From: CAYNZP01 sp964401835 | Lineage (GTDB): Bacteria > Planctomycetota > Phycisphaerae > SM23-33 | Assembly: GCA_964401835.1 (NCBI GenBank) | Contig: CAYNZP010000005.1 | Span: forward strand, 124,001 to 188,000 | Length of the DNA: 64,000 nucleotides | Reading direction: 5' to 3' | Shown: piece after piece, positions 35,280 through 44,727 of the stretch | How positions within the stretch are numbered: the first letter of the stretch is position 1 | Layout: every line of letters starts with the position of its first letter | Position numbers and translations under genes: made by a program | Notes under the pieces: generated by a model | Database searches by the model: none | The model's input: only the letters and a program-made list of their open reading frames with translations | What the model was told of the DNA's origin: nothing

Positions 35280-36570
35280 AAAAGAAACTGTCATCGAAGG
35301 TGCAGGGCTTTTCAGCGGCCATAACTGTCGGATGAGGTTTTTGCCCGCATCTGCTGACAGTGGGATAAACTTTGTCCGCACCGATATGCCGGCGGAAATC
35401 AAACTGCCAGCCGACATCGATCACGTCAGCAAACAGGAACTCAGGCGCACCACTCTGTGCAACGGTTCGGTGTCTATAAATACGGTTGAGCATTTGCTGG
35501 CGGCGATATCGGCGCTTGGCATAGACAATCTTACGATTGAACTTAACTCCGATGAAATACCCTCGACCGATGCATCTGCCATGCCTTATATCGATGCGTT
35601 GAATAGTGCCGGAACAAAAGAGCTGGATATCGAAAACAAGCCGTATGTAATAGAAGAGCCTGTTTGCGTTTCCAATGACGACGCGACACTTTCCGCCCTG
35701 CCGGGCCCGAAAGACAAGCTGGATATAATCTACGACCTGGACTACGGCGGAATAAAAAGTATAGGCCGACAGGTAATGAGCTTTTCACTCGGAGCGGACG
35801 ACTTCACCACACAAATAGCTCCATCCAGAACTTTCTTGTTGGAAGATGAGGCAAGGCAGTTCCAGGCTGCGGGCCTTGGCAAGCACCTTACGCTTAAGGA
35901 CCTTGTCATCATGGGTGACGAGGGCGTAATTGACAACGAGCTCCGCTTCGCTGACGAGCACGTTCGTCATAAAATTTGCGACCTGATTGGCGACTTGAGA
36001 CTTCTTGGCAGGCCGATCTTCGGCCGAATCGTCGCCTACAAGAGCGGGCACGACCTGAACCATCAGCTCGTAAAGAAACTCTCCGAAAATTCCAAGGCCT
36101 CGAAAAAGAATTCTTCGCCTTCCGACAAACCATTAATGGATATCCGCAAGATAATGAAGCTGCTGCCCCACCGCTATCCGTTCCTCATGGTCGATCGGTT
36201 GATCGAAATAGTGGATGACAAGCGGGCCGTTGGGATTAAGAACGTATCTATCAACGAGCCCTTCTTTCAGGGCCACTACCCCGGCGAGCCGATCATGCCC
36301 GGTGTTTTGACCCTTGAAGCCCTAGCCCAGGTCTCGGGCCTGCTGCTCAGCCGAAGGTTGGAAAATACCGGCAAGGTAGCCGTACTGCTGAGCATGGATC
36401 GCGTAAAGATGCGCAAGCCCGTCCGGCCAGGAGATCAATTGCTTCTGGAAGCCGAGGCTCTCCACGTCCGCAATCGAACCGGGCACTGCAAGTGCCGGGC
36501 TATGGTCGCAGGCGAAGTCGCCGCCGAAGCTGAGATAAAATTCATGCTTATTGATGCCGAACCCATCTGA
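35257..36570 (+). CDS. lpxC/fabZ: LpxC-FabZ fusion: UDP-acyl-GlcNAc deacetylase and 3-hydroxyacyl-ACP dehydratase
   Basis: Bifunctional 437-aa protein. LpxC (~1-285) deacetylates UDP-3-O-acyl-GlcNAc, the committed step of lipid A synthesis; FabZ (~294-437) dehydrates 3-hydroxyacyl-ACP. With the TTG at 35257 the LpxC key residues fall at E. coli numbers: Glu78 and His79 (TVEHLLAA), His238 and Asp242 (HVRHKICDL), His265 (SGHDLNHQL). FabZ shows LLPHRYPFLMVDR, GHYPGEPIMPGVLTLEALAQ (catalytic His and Glu) and VKMRKPVRPGDQL. A short Lys/Ser linker joins them. It overlaps lpxD by 23 nt. Similar fusions are known in other phyla such as Bacteroidota. Confidence 0.95.
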   Translation: MSLQKTIEKETVIEGAGLFSGHNCRMRFLPASADSGINFVRTDMPAEIKLPADIDHVSKQELRRTTLCNGSVSINTVEHLLAAISALGIDNLTIELNSDEIPSTDASAMPYIDALNSAGTKELDIENKPYVIEEPVCVSNDDATLSALPGPKDKLDIIYDLDYGGIKSIGRQVMSFSLGADDFTTQIAPSRTFLLEDEARQFQAAGLGKHLTLKDLVIMGDEGVIDNELRFADEHVRHKICDLIGDLRLLGRPIFGRIVAYKSGHDLNHQLVKKLSENSKASKKNSSPSDKPLMDIRKIMKLLPHRYPFLMVDRLIEIVDDKRAVGIKNVSINEPFFQGHYPGEPIMPGVLTLEALAQVSGLLLSRRLENTGKVAVLLSMDRVKMRKPVRPGDQLLLEAEALHVRNRTGHCKCRAMVAGEVAAEAEIKFMLIDAEPI

Positions 36571-36593
36571 TAAACAGGATGCGAGAATTATTG

Positions 36594-37367
36594 ATGTCGA
36601 ATATATCCCCACTGGCAATTATCGAAAAAGGCGCCCAGATTGCCGACGACGTTACCGTCGGAGCATTCTGCCATATCGGCTCGGAAGTCAAGATTGGCCC
36701 CGGTTGCGCGGTGTATAACAGTGTAACCATCTCAGGAAAAACGACGATAGGCGCAAACAATCGCCTGTTTCCGATGGTCGTCGTGGGTTGTACTCCGGAC
36801 GAAACCGACCAGGCTGGCGAAGTTGCAATCGGCAAAGCCAACGACATTCGCGAGCATGTAACTATCTATGCCGGGCAGGAAAGCCCTACCGTTATCGGCA
36901 ACAATAACCTGATAATGATCGGGTCGCAGGTTGGCTCGGAGGCAAAGGTCAACTCGCACGGGATATTCGCAAACTTTACTATTATCGGCCCGCGCAGCTG
37001 CGTGGAAGACTATGTCCGTACAAGCGGATTTACGATGACTTCGAACGAAGCAACAATTGGGGCTTACAGTTTTGTTGCCGGCTATGCCGAGGCAAATAGC
37101 GACATTCCGCCATTTGCAATGATGCAAGGCTCGCCGCTGAGAGCGCGGGGTGTCAACACCCACAATCTAAAAAGGTGCGGATTCGGGGACGACGACATTC
37201 ACTTGATTAAAGCTGCTTTCAGGGAGCTTTTCAACGGTACAAACTCTCTACCGGATGAACAAACGATACAGAACCTCGAAAACTCTCATGGAGACAACAT
37301 ACATATCCGCCGGCTGGTAAATGCGGTTCGTCATACCATGCAAAAAAGGGATGGGGCAAATGACTGA
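36594..37367 (+). CDS. LpxA-like protein lacking all catalytic histidines
   Basis: 257-aa left-handed beta-helix protein that aligns almost without gaps to the catalytic region and C-terminus of E. coli LpxA, including the NLKRCGF helical-domain start (GLKRRGF in LpxA). Yet the conserved histidines are replaced: H99 by Tyr92, H122 by Gln112, H125 (the general base) by Ser115, H144 by Arg134 and H160 by Ser150; the substrate loop NQDLKY is also changed. It cannot use the known LpxA chemistry as seen. It may be a structural or regulatory partner of the adjacent LpxA, or may have a new activity. ATG 36594 is favoured over ATG 36579. The stop overlaps the next gene by 8 nt. Confidence 0.85.
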   Translation: MSNISPLAIIEKGAQIADDVTVGAFCHIGSEVKIGPGCAVYNSVTISGKTTIGANNRLFPMVVVGCTPDETDQAGEVAIGKANDIREHVTIYAGQESPTVIGNNNLIMIGSQVGSEAKVNSHGIFANFTIIGPRSCVEDYVRTSGFTMTSNEATIGAYSFVAGYAEANSDIPPFAMMQGSPLRARGVNTHNLKRCGFGDDDIHLIKAAFRELFNGTNSLPDEQTIQNLENSHGDNIHIRRLVNAVRHTMQKRDGAND

Positions 37368-38241
37368 ACTGACAGTCATCCGCGAGATCGCCCCATCAGC
37401 CCGGATCGCACCTCAGGCGACTATAGGCCCATTCTGTGTTGTCGGGCCAGACGTCACCATAGGACCTGGGACAGTTCTTAAAAGACGAGTTATTGTTTCC
37501 GGCAATACCTCGATAGGATCGGGAAACGTCTTTGAAGAGGGCTGCGCTGTTGGCGGCGAACCACAAGACCTGAAATATGCCGGCGGCAAGACCATCTTGA
37601 TAATTGGTCATCGCAACCGCTTCTGCAGAAATGTCACCGCCCACACGGGTACGGAAGTTGGCGGTTTTCTGACGCGAATCGGAAACGATAATGTTCTCAA
37701 AGATGGCGCACATGTCGCACACGACTGTTATGTAGATGACAATGTTTTCCTTGGCCAAAACGTGCTTCTTGCCGGCCATGTTCGCCTACAAGCCGGAGCG
37801 GTAATAGAAGCCAACGCCGGTGCACACCATTTTGTGACAGTAGGACGCTATGCCCGCGTTAGTGGATCGACCCCGGTCCGCAGAGATGTTCCTCCATTTA
37901 CCATATTCAACGGCGGAGGAATAGATTCCTCAGCGCCGGCTGTTCGAGGCATTCATGAAGAAGGCGTAAGAGCAGCTGGTATCTCGAAATATGAAGAAAA
38001 AGAGCTCAAAAATGCTCTCGTCGAACTTTTTGAAGACGAGTCAGCTTTACAAACAAAGATTGAACAACTCATAAATCTTGGTATAGAAGGTGAAGTGGCG
38101 GAGCTGTGCGAGTTCTGCCAGCGCAGTTTAAAAGGTGTTTTCGGGCGTTACCGCGAGCAGTTCCGCGGGGTCGCGCCGCCAGAAGCGTTTAAATATTTAC
38201 CTCCAGAAATTTCAGCAGATTTGAAGAGGCCTACATTATGA
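37360..38241 (+). CDS. lpxA: LpxA-type UDP-N-acetylglucosamine acyltransferase
   Basis: First enzyme of lipid A synthesis; transfers 3-hydroxyacyl from ACP to the 3-position of UDP-GlcNAc, or of a 3-amino analogue in some lineages. The 293-aa protein keeps the LpxA signature: EPQDLKYAG, VTAHTG (His95), AHVAHDC (His118, His121), LLAGHV (His140) and AHHF (His156). Residues ~1-185 are hexapeptide beta-helix; the C-terminal ~105 residues are helical and diverge from E. coli LpxA, being longer and lacking GLKRRGF. ATG 37360 begins inside the previous gene with GGGATGGGG upstream. It overlaps the downstream oxidoreductase by 4 nt. Confidence 0.88.
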   Translation: MTELTVIREIAPSARIAPQATIGPFCVVGPDVTIGPGTVLKRRVIVSGNTSIGSGNVFEEGCAVGGEPQDLKYAGGKTILIIGHRNRFCRNVTAHTGTEVGGFLTRIGNDNVLKDGAHVAHDCYVDDNVFLGQNVLLAGHVRLQAGAVIEANAGAHHFVTVGRYARVSGSTPVRRDVPPFTIFNGGGIDSSAPAVRGIHEEGVRAAGISKYEEKELKNALVELFEDESALQTKIEQLINLGIEGEVAELCEFCQRSLKGVFGRYREQFRGVAPPEAFKYLPPEISADLKRPTL

Positions 38242-39287
38242 ACTTTAAAGTAGCTGTCGTTGGCGTTGGTCGGATGGGTAAGTTGCATGCTCGCATTTTC
38301 AGCGAGATGGAAAATGCCGAGTTGGTCTGTGTGGTGGACACCAAAGAATCCGCCGCCAAGGCTGTGGCCAGGCAGCGCAACTGCCTTTCCTTTACCGACC
38401 CTGCCGAAGCGGTGGCTTTGGTCGATGCCGCGGTGATAGCCGTTCCAACTATATATCACGTGGAAGCAGCTAGGCCCTTTATTGAAGCGGGTAAGCCCGT
38501 ACTTATCGAAAAGCCGATAACCAACGATCCAGCCGCTGCCGAAGAACTGATAGCTCTTGCCAAAAAAACCGGCGCTAGCGTTCAGGTCGGCCATACCGAA
38601 AGATTCAACCCGGCAGTAATGGCCCTGAGCAAATACGATATCAAGCCGAAATTTATCGAAGCGCATCGCATAAGTCCATATACATTCCGCTCAGCCGATG
38701 TCGGTGTTGTCCTGGATATGATGATTCACGATATCGACCTGATTGGCATGCTTGCAGGCAGCGATATAGAACAAGTCCAGGCAGTGGGTGTAAATGTTAT
38801 CGGGGCTACCGAAGACATATGCAATGCCAGGCTGACTTTCAAAAACGGTTGCGTCGCAAACATCACCGGTAGTCGGCTTGCAATCAAAACTGAACGCAAG
38901 ATGCGGATATTCTCCGAGGAAGCATACCTTTCCGTCGATTACGCAAAGAAGGTCGGCCTTGTTGTCCAGAAAAGTGAAAACCTGGACCTTATCCAGATGG
39001 CCCGCGAGTTGGACGTAGAAGACCTGGCTGAATTGGCTCAAAATATTGATTACACCAAGCTGCTTAATGTCGAAGAGCTTGTAATTGACGAGTCGACCGA
39101 GCCGCTGGGGCAGCAGGCTGTGACTTTCATGGATACCGTAATAAACGGAACGCCCCCTGTCGTATCAGCTGAAGACGGCCTTAAAGCGGTACGGATAGCC
39201 AACCAGATAGTCGAAGAAATAAAGAACTTCAAATGGGACGGGCAGGATTCTGACCGCATGGGTCTGGATATTATCCAGAAACAATAA
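38238..39287 (+). CDS. Gfo/Idh/MocA family oxidoreductase, possibly a UDP-GlcNAc 3-dehydrogenase
   Basis: 349-aa NAD(P)-dependent sugar oxidoreductase. The N-terminal Rossmann fold has VAVVGVGRMGKLHARIF, IAVPTIYH and VLIEKPITNDPAAAEEL (catalytic Lys of EKP); the C-terminal alpha/beta domain has VLDMMIHDIDLIGML. Its start overlaps the lpxA stop (ATGA). In Acidithiobacillus the Gfo/Idh/MocA-type GnnA and aminotransferase GnnB convert UDP-GlcNAc to the 3-amino sugar used by LpxA, so a GnnA role is plausible. No gnnB-like gene is in the window, which leaves this open. The C-terminus extends as a charged tail. Confidence 0.8.
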   Translation: MNFKVAVVGVGRMGKLHARIFSEMENAELVCVVDTKESAAKAVARQRNCLSFTDPAEAVALVDAAVIAVPTIYHVEAARPFIEAGKPVLIEKPITNDPAAAEELIALAKKTGASVQVGHTERFNPAVMALSKYDIKPKFIEAHRISPYTFRSADVGVVLDMMIHDIDLIGMLAGSDIEQVQAVGVNVIGATEDICNARLTFKNGCVANITGSRLAIKTERKMRIFSEEAYLSVDYAKKVGLVVQKSENLDLIQMARELDVEDLAELAQNIDYTKLLNVEELVIDESTEPLGQQAVTFMDTVINGTPPVVSAEDGLKAVRIANQIVEEIKNFKWDGQDSDRMGLDIIQKQ

Positions 39288-39318
39288 GTGCTGAAATGGT
39301 CAAAAACTGATTTTTATT

Positions 39319-39819
39319 TCAGGCTTTAGCTGAAACCATAAGCTCAAGGTCCTCCTGCAGAGCCTGAAGGTCTTCTTCATGCTCGACCTCCTGCTCGAGG
39401 ATTTTCAGGGCAATGTCATATGTAATCATGTCTTTGCCGTTAGTAGCATCCATCATATTCTTGTAGGCGCTTATGGCGCACTGCTCGCCTGCGATATTCT
39501 GCTTTAAAAGTACGCCGACGTATGGATCTTCCGGCGCATCGTAATCGCACGGGCTTTGAGTATACCACTGCTTCGGCTGGGTTACGGGTGTGCCGCCTAG
39601 CTGAATGATCCTGTTTGCCAGCATATCAGCGTGGGTAAGTTCTTGGGTGGCATGCTGCAACAGCTCAGCTGCAACGGCATCCTTCATCGGACCTTTGATT
39701 ACCTTGGCGCCCAGCCAATATTGGTAGTACGCAAGCCATTCACTGGCATATGCCTGGTTTAGAAGCTTTAGAAGTTCGCCAACGTCCATTCCAAGGATTT
39801 CAATAGCGCGAGTTCCCAT
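39319..39819 (-). CDS. Ferritin-like (bacterioferritin/DPS-like) diiron protein
   Basis: 166-aa four-helix-bundle protein with the ferritin-like ligand pattern: Glu in ASEWLAYYQYW, Glu/His in QHATQELTHADML, Glu in NIAGEQCAISAYKNM and the EQEVEHEEDL pair near the end. It resembles the DPS-like and bacterioferritin-like proteins of anaerobes, which bind or oxidise iron and protect against peroxide. GGGAGG lies 6 nt before ATG 39819. It is convergent with the oxidoreductase at 38238-39287. The exact subfamily is uncertain. Confidence 0.85.
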   Translation of the reverse strand: MGTRAIEILGMDVGELLKLLNQAYASEWLAYYQYWLGAKVIKGPMKDAVAAELLQHATQELTHADMLANRIIQLGGTPVTQPKQWYTQSPCDYDAPEDPYVGVLLKQNIAGEQCAISAYKNMMDATNGKDMITYDIALKILEQEVEHEEDLQALQEDLELMVSAKA

Positions 39820-40028
39820 AATCAGCCTCCCATCTGTCTGTAAATGAAAGATTTGCAATATCGCAAACAAAAGCCCCTGTCGTCCCAAGTCACCTGGAAG
39901 TCCCCGTACCAATGCCAAGAAAGAACGCTATATATTATTAGCTGATTTGGGCTTTAAACAAGTTGACGCGTCATTTTAACGGTTAATTGTTTCCTTTAGA
40001 GCAAGCGCATTAAAAAGTTTGAGCTGCG

Positions 40029-41450
40029 CTATTTCTTCCAGTATTCATCAACCGTCTGTTCGAGAGTGAGTTCGATAAACTTCTGCGGCCTGATTATCGT
40101 CGCCTTCTGTAAAATTTGGCCGAAATATTCATTGGAGAGTTTTCGATACTGCTGTTCTCTGAGTTTTTCTTCAATTTCTTCCTGGGCATCTTCAAAGCTT
40201 ACGACTTCACCTGCCTGGACAGCTTTGACTTTTACAATGTAGTAGCCTTTGTCGGTTTCAATAATGTCGCTAACATCACTTTCCGTCATCTCGAAGGCCT
40301 TTTCCTCGACGGCAGATTCACGGAAACTCCCCTTTTGCATCATCGGCCAGACACCCCCGGAAGCTGCTTTGATGCCCCGAGAGATTTTTTTCGCCACTTC
40401 GCCGAAATCTTCCCCGCCCTGCAGTGCCTGCCGGGCATTTGTTATTTCCTCATCGGCCTTTTCGCGAGCTACCTGCAGCTCTGCCTTGCTCGGCCTGGCG
40501 ATGCCGTGAGGAAGGAAAGATTTATAAGGAGCCGCGATCAACTGCATCTGAACCTTTTGTGTTTTCGAGAATTCAGAGAGATTCCTTCGATAATAATTCC
40601 AAAGCATTCTGCGGTTGACCGTTATTGCCGGGCTGAACCTGGACCGCATGTAAACCTGAATCGTCAAAGCCTTGCGTTCTGCTTCGAGTACCTCTTCAAG
40701 GGTAGTGCCCCGTTTGGAAAGATCGTACTTGAGAACGGTTCGGCTGCCACCTGCTTTAGCGAGCATCTTTCGTTCGAACTCATCAACCTCATAGTCAATA
40801 TACTGATTCTGCCGGTCGCCAAGGCGGTTTTGTGCCTCCGCAAGTACAAGCTCCCGCGCTACGATGTTCTGGATATGCGTCTGGATAATCTCCGCTGCCT
40901 GACGCTTGAAAGTAAGCTCGGAAATATTCTCCGGCAAGGCTTTGAGTTCATCACGTGCACCATGGAGAACTGTTTGAGGTGTGATATAGCTGCCATTTAC
41001 CTGAAGTAGCGAAGAAGCAATAACCTCAGACTTGTTCTCCTTCGGCTGCTCGACAACTTCTGGTTCCGGCGCAGTTGGTACGTCTTGTGTTGTCGGGGGC
41101 TCGAGTTTCAACCGAACGACCTGATCCGGCTCCTGCGGCTGGTCTGAAAGTTCCGACGAAACAAGATCGGTGAGTTTAACCGGCTCGGTGGGGATAGACT
41201 CAGTTGTTTGCTCGGGCTGGGGTGGTGTTTGGACTACCGGCTCAACTTTCGGCTGAGAGGCAGGTTCGTATGCTTGGACAACGACGAGCTCTTCCGGCTT
41301 TGGCTGTTCGACAATTTCCGCCGGGGTCGATTCCGTAGGAGAGGTTATTGGCACTTCTTTGTCTGGGCCGGAAAAGATGGAACCCATCCAGCCGCAGCCG
41401 CCCAGGACAAAAGAAGCAACACACACTAATAAGACTAATTCTTTTTTCAT
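40029..41450 (-). CDS. Parvulin-type (PpiC/SurA-like) peptidyl-prolyl isomerase lipoprotein
   Basis: 473-aa predicted lipoprotein. The signal peptide ends in a lipobox (FVLGGC; Cys at about residue 19), followed by a ~125-residue Pro/Glu/Val-rich linker, a SurA-type N-terminal helical region (~145-290: ELTFKRQAAEIIQTHIQN) and a parvulin domain (~300-435: KVQMQLIAAPY, GEDFGEVAKKIS, GVWPMMQKGSF, DVSDIIETDKGYYIVKV). It is a likely envelope chaperone for outer-membrane proteins. It starts 32 nt downstream of mfd, so it is probably cotranscribed, with no obvious functional link. Confidence 0.88.
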   Translation of the reverse strand: MKKELVLLVCVASFVLGGCGWMGSIFSGPDKEVPITSPTESTPAEIVEQPKPEELVVVQAYEPASQPKVEPVVQTPPQPEQTTESIPTEPVKLTDLVSSELSDQPQEPDQVVRLKLEPPTTQDVPTAPEPEVVEQPKENKSEVIASSLLQVNGSYITPQTVLHGARDELKALPENISELTFKRQAAEIIQTHIQNIVARELVLAEAQNRLGDRQNQYIDYEVDEFERKMLAKAGGSRTVLKYDLSKRGTTLEEVLEAERKALTIQVYMRSRFSPAITVNRRMLWNYYRRNLSEFSKTQKVQMQLIAAPYKSFLPHGIARPSKAELQVAREKADEEITNARQALQGGEDFGEVAKKISRGIKAASGGVWPMMQKGSFRESAVEEKAFEMTESDVSDIIETDKGYYIVKVKAVQAGEVVSFEDAQEEIEEKLREQQYRKLSNEYFGQILQKATIIRPQKFIELTLEQTVDEYWKK

Positions 41451-41481
41451 ACGAAGACATCCAATTTTTAGCAAAGCGGTA

Positions 41482-44400
41482 TTATACGTCTGAGACGGAA
41501 TGTCTCAATCGCTTTAATAAAACATTAATGAGAGTTGGCATCTCCAGATAGCTGGCGGGCGGCCTCCAGTGGACCGTTTTTTCGTCGGGAAGACGCACTG
41601 AACCCGCCGCGCCCTTGAAAAGAACCTCTGCCATTTTGAAGTCGCGGACGCTGAAAACGACGTCCGGCTGCATGATGATTATGCTTGTTAAGCCAAGTTC
41701 GCCCGAGAGGATACGAATCTCTGCCAAGTCGAGCACCACACCGGCCGCATCTGGGATTTCGCCATAAGCGTCTTTGAGGTCATCTGATATCTGCCTAAGC
41801 TGAGTCTGCGAGGAACAATTCGCCAGCCGCCTGTAAACTTCCATCCGCTGTCGCTCGGAGGGAATGTACGAGCGGGGGATATACACATCGACGCCAAGCT
41901 CGATATGCACTTCAGGCCGTTTGGGTAGCTTTTTGCCCTGGAGCTCTCCGACAGCCTGTTCGAGCAGCTGACAATACAACTCGTAGCCGACCACCGCAAT
42001 ATGCCCGCTCTGCTCGCGGCCGAGGATATTACCCGCGCCCCGAATCTCCAAATCTCGCATCGCTATCTGAAAGCCGGCCCCGAGGTCGGAAAATTCCTCT
42101 ATGGTCTTCAGGCGTTTGGACGCGACCCTGCTAACCGGCCTGTTGTCTGGCAGGAGAAGATAGCAATAGGCGCGATGCTTGTATCGGCCGACCCGCCCGC
42201 GAAGCTGGTGTAGCTCAGCCAGGCCGAACCTGTCGGCGTTGTGAATGATAATCGTATTGGCTGTCGGAATATCCAGACCGGATTCGATGATGGTGGTGCA
42301 GACCAGGACGTCTATTTCGCAACGAAGAAAACGAAGCATGGTTTCTTCAAGTTCTGTCCCGCTCATCTGGCCGTGCGCGATTGACACTCGGGCCTCCGGA
42401 ACCAACGCCTGAATCTGATCGGCAAGCGGGCGAATGTTATAGACGCGATTGTGGACAAAAAATAACTGCCCCTGCCTGTTCAGCTCGCGAACTACGGCTT
42501 GCCGAACCAGCTCATCCTGCCTGTGGCAAACTTCCGTACAAATAGCCCGGCGATCCATCGGCGGAGTGGCAAGTGCACTGATATCCCGCAGTCCAAGCAT
42601 CGCCATGTGGAGCGTTCGCGGAATCGGCGTCGCGGTCATCGTCATGACATCCACCGTCGCCCGCAACTTTTTAAGCCCCTCCTTGTGTTCGACACCAAAA
42701 CGCTGCTCTTCATCAATAACCACCAAGCCGATATCGGCAAAACGAATATCGTCGCTCAAAAGTCTATGCGTACCGATAAGGATATCTATCTGCCCGGCTG
42801 CGAGCCGCTCGACGATTTGTTTCTGCTCGGACGGCTTGCGGAATCGGCTTATCACGTCAACCTCGAACGGATAATCCGCGAACCTTTCCGAGAAGGTCCG
42901 GTAGTGCTGGTCGGCCAATACGGTGGTCGGCACGAGAACGGCAACCTGCTTGCCAGCCTCTGCCACCTTGAACGCGGCACGCATAGCCAACTCCGTCTTG
43001 CCATAGCCGACATCCCCGCAAAGAAGGCGATCCATCGGCCTGGCTGCAGCCATGTCGCGGTCGATATCCTCGATCGCAGCGAGTTGGTCTTCTGTTTCTG
43101 TATAGATGAACTCCTCGGCAAACTGCCTCTGCCAGTCGCTCTGCTGGGGGTAAATGATGCCTTCCATTGACTGCCGCATCGCCTGCATCTGGATCATTCC
43201 GGCAGCCATGTCCCGGACAGCTTCGGTTACCCGCTGCTTTTGCTTTGCCCACGAACCTCCGCCGAGCTTGCTGAGGTTCGGGCGTTTCTGACGCGCGCCG
43301 ATGTATTTCTGGACCAGATTAATCTGGCTGGCCGGCACGTGCAGGACGGCGTTGTCGGCAAAACGCAACGTAAGGTATTCCTCGCTTCGGCCGTCGCGTT
43401 TTAGTTCCCGCAGGCCGTCAAATTTCGCTATTCCGTGGGCGACATGAACTACGTAATCTCCATTGTTTAAATCCAGAAGCGACTCTATCGGCCGTCCCAT
43501 GCGAATACGCTTCAGGCGGCGTATTTTGGAGTATCTATGGAAAATCTCATGATGACCGACAACGACCAGCCTTTCATCAGGCCAGTAAAAGCCGCCCTGA
43601 ACATGGCCAATGCCCGTGTTCACCCTATCTGCCAGCTTTTTGTACTTGCCGGTTAGAAGTTGTTTGAAGCGGTCCTTCTCGGCTGAGTTCTCGCAATATA
43701 CCCAGACATCGGCTACAGCTGAAAGCTCGCAAAGTTCGCTCAGGGCCTCGTCGGTATTAGTGCTAAGCCTTTGCAGCGATCGGATGCCAATGTCAAACGC
43801 TTCGGAAGGACCTTTGGCAGAAAAGGGATACATTTCTACTCGAGCCAACCTTCCAAAGCCTACGAAAATATCATCCGGTGATATTAAAAACGCATCGCTA
43901 TCGCCCTGAGTCTCCCTCATTCGCTCGTGCAATTGCCCGGCAAGAGTTCGCAGGTCTTCCGGCTCGGTCATGCAGACTATTGCGTCTTTGGGCAGGTAAT
44001 CCACCAGTGAGGTCGAATCATCCGCAGATTGCGCCCTGCCCGCTACGAGTGAAATGAAATCGAAGCTATCTATCTGCTGCGTGCTGCGTTGGGTATCCAG
44101 ATCGACATAGCGAATCGAGTCTATAAAGTCTCCGAAAAACTCTATTCGCACCGCCTGGGCAGCCCCGGCTGGGAAGACATCGATAATTCCTCCGCGATGG
44201 GCAAATTCGCCTGCCTGGTCCACCTGGTCGACACTATCGAAGCCTGAATCTACCAGCCAGCCGAGAAGTTCTTCCGGCGGAAGTTGCAATCCCCTGCTAA
44301 GAGTCTTGCGCGTCGCACCAAGCGCTTCCGGAGATGGCACGGGTTGAATAAGTGCCATCATGGATGTTACGATGACATCGGCTGGTTGCTGGCGGGAATT

Positions 44401-44727
44401 CGCCGGCTGGGCAAGAAGGTTGCACAGCCGCATGCGTTCGGCAATAACCTCGTCGCTTACATGTTCGCTTGTGGGGCTTGCTTCCCAGGCTCCGAAAACC
44501 TCTACGGATGTACCTGAAAAGACTTCGACGTCTTCGGCGACATCATCGACGTCATCCAAATGGGCTGTGACAAAAATAACTGTCTTGCCTGAAAGCTTGC
44601 CCAGCGCTGCGGCAATTAAAGGCGCAGACGAACCCCACAGGCCCGACAGCTTCAATGAAGACCCGCCGGTTGAAAGCTTTTCAACCGCCTGTATGAGCAG
44701 CTTGTTTTTCAGGACTTTTTCGAACAT
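41482..44727 (-). CDS. mfd: Transcription-repair coupling factor Mfd
   Basis: ATP-driven translocase that removes stalled RNA polymerase and recruits UvrA to damaged template strands. The 1081 aa match the family: UvrB-homology domains (~10-370), CarD-like polymerase-interaction domain (~400-480: YVVHVAHGIAKFDGL, LRFADNAVLHVPASQINLV), RecA-like motor (~530-870: Walker A GDVGYGKTE, DEEQ box DEEQRFGVEH, TATPIPRTL, GRVGRYKHRAYCYLL) and the C-terminal TRCF domain. No clear ribosome-binding site precedes the ATG. Confidence 0.97.
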   Translation of the reverse strand: MFEKVLKNKLLIQAVEKLSTGGSSLKLSGLWGSSAPLIAAALGKLSGKTVIFVTAHLDDVDDVAEDVEVFSGTSVEVFGAWEASPTSEHVSDEVIAERMRLCNLLAQPANSRQQPADVIVTSMMALIQPVPSPEALGATRKTLSRGLQLPPEELLGWLVDSGFDSVDQVDQAGEFAHRGGIIDVFPAGAAQAVRIEFFGDFIDSIRYVDLDTQRSTQQIDSFDFISLVAGRAQSADDSTSLVDYLPKDAIVCMTEPEDLRTLAGQLHERMRETQGDSDAFLISPDDIFVGFGRLARVEMYPFSAKGPSEAFDIGIRSLQRLSTNTDEALSELCELSAVADVWVYCENSAEKDRFKQLLTGKYKKLADRVNTGIGHVQGGFYWPDERLVVVGHHEIFHRYSKIRRLKRIRMGRPIESLLDLNNGDYVVHVAHGIAKFDGLRELKRDGRSEEYLTLRFADNAVLHVPASQINLVQKYIGARQKRPNLSKLGGGSWAKQKQRVTEAVRDMAAGMIQMQAMRQSMEGIIYPQQSDWQRQFAEEFIYTETEDQLAAIEDIDRDMAAARPMDRLLCGDVGYGKTELAMRAAFKVAEAGKQVAVLVPTTVLADQHYRTFSERFADYPFEVDVISRFRKPSEQKQIVERLAAGQIDILIGTHRLLSDDIRFADIGLVVIDEEQRFGVEHKEGLKKLRATVDVMTMTATPIPRTLHMAMLGLRDISALATPPMDRRAICTEVCHRQDELVRQAVVRELNRQGQLFFVHNRVYNIRPLADQIQALVPEARVSIAHGQMSGTELEETMLRFLRCEIDVLVCTTIIESGLDIPTANTIIIHNADRFGLAELHQLRGRVGRYKHRAYCYLLLPDNRPVSRVASKRLKTIEEFSDLGAGFQIAMRDLEIRGAGNILGREQSGHIAVVGYELYCQLLEQAVGELQGKKLPKRPEVHIELGVDVYIPRSYIPSERQRMEVYRRLANCSSQTQLRQISDDLKDAYGEIPDAAGVVLDLAEIRILSGELGLTSIIIMQPDVVFSVRDFKMAEVLFKGAAGSVRLPDEKTVHWRPPASYLEMPTLINVLLKRLRHSVSDV

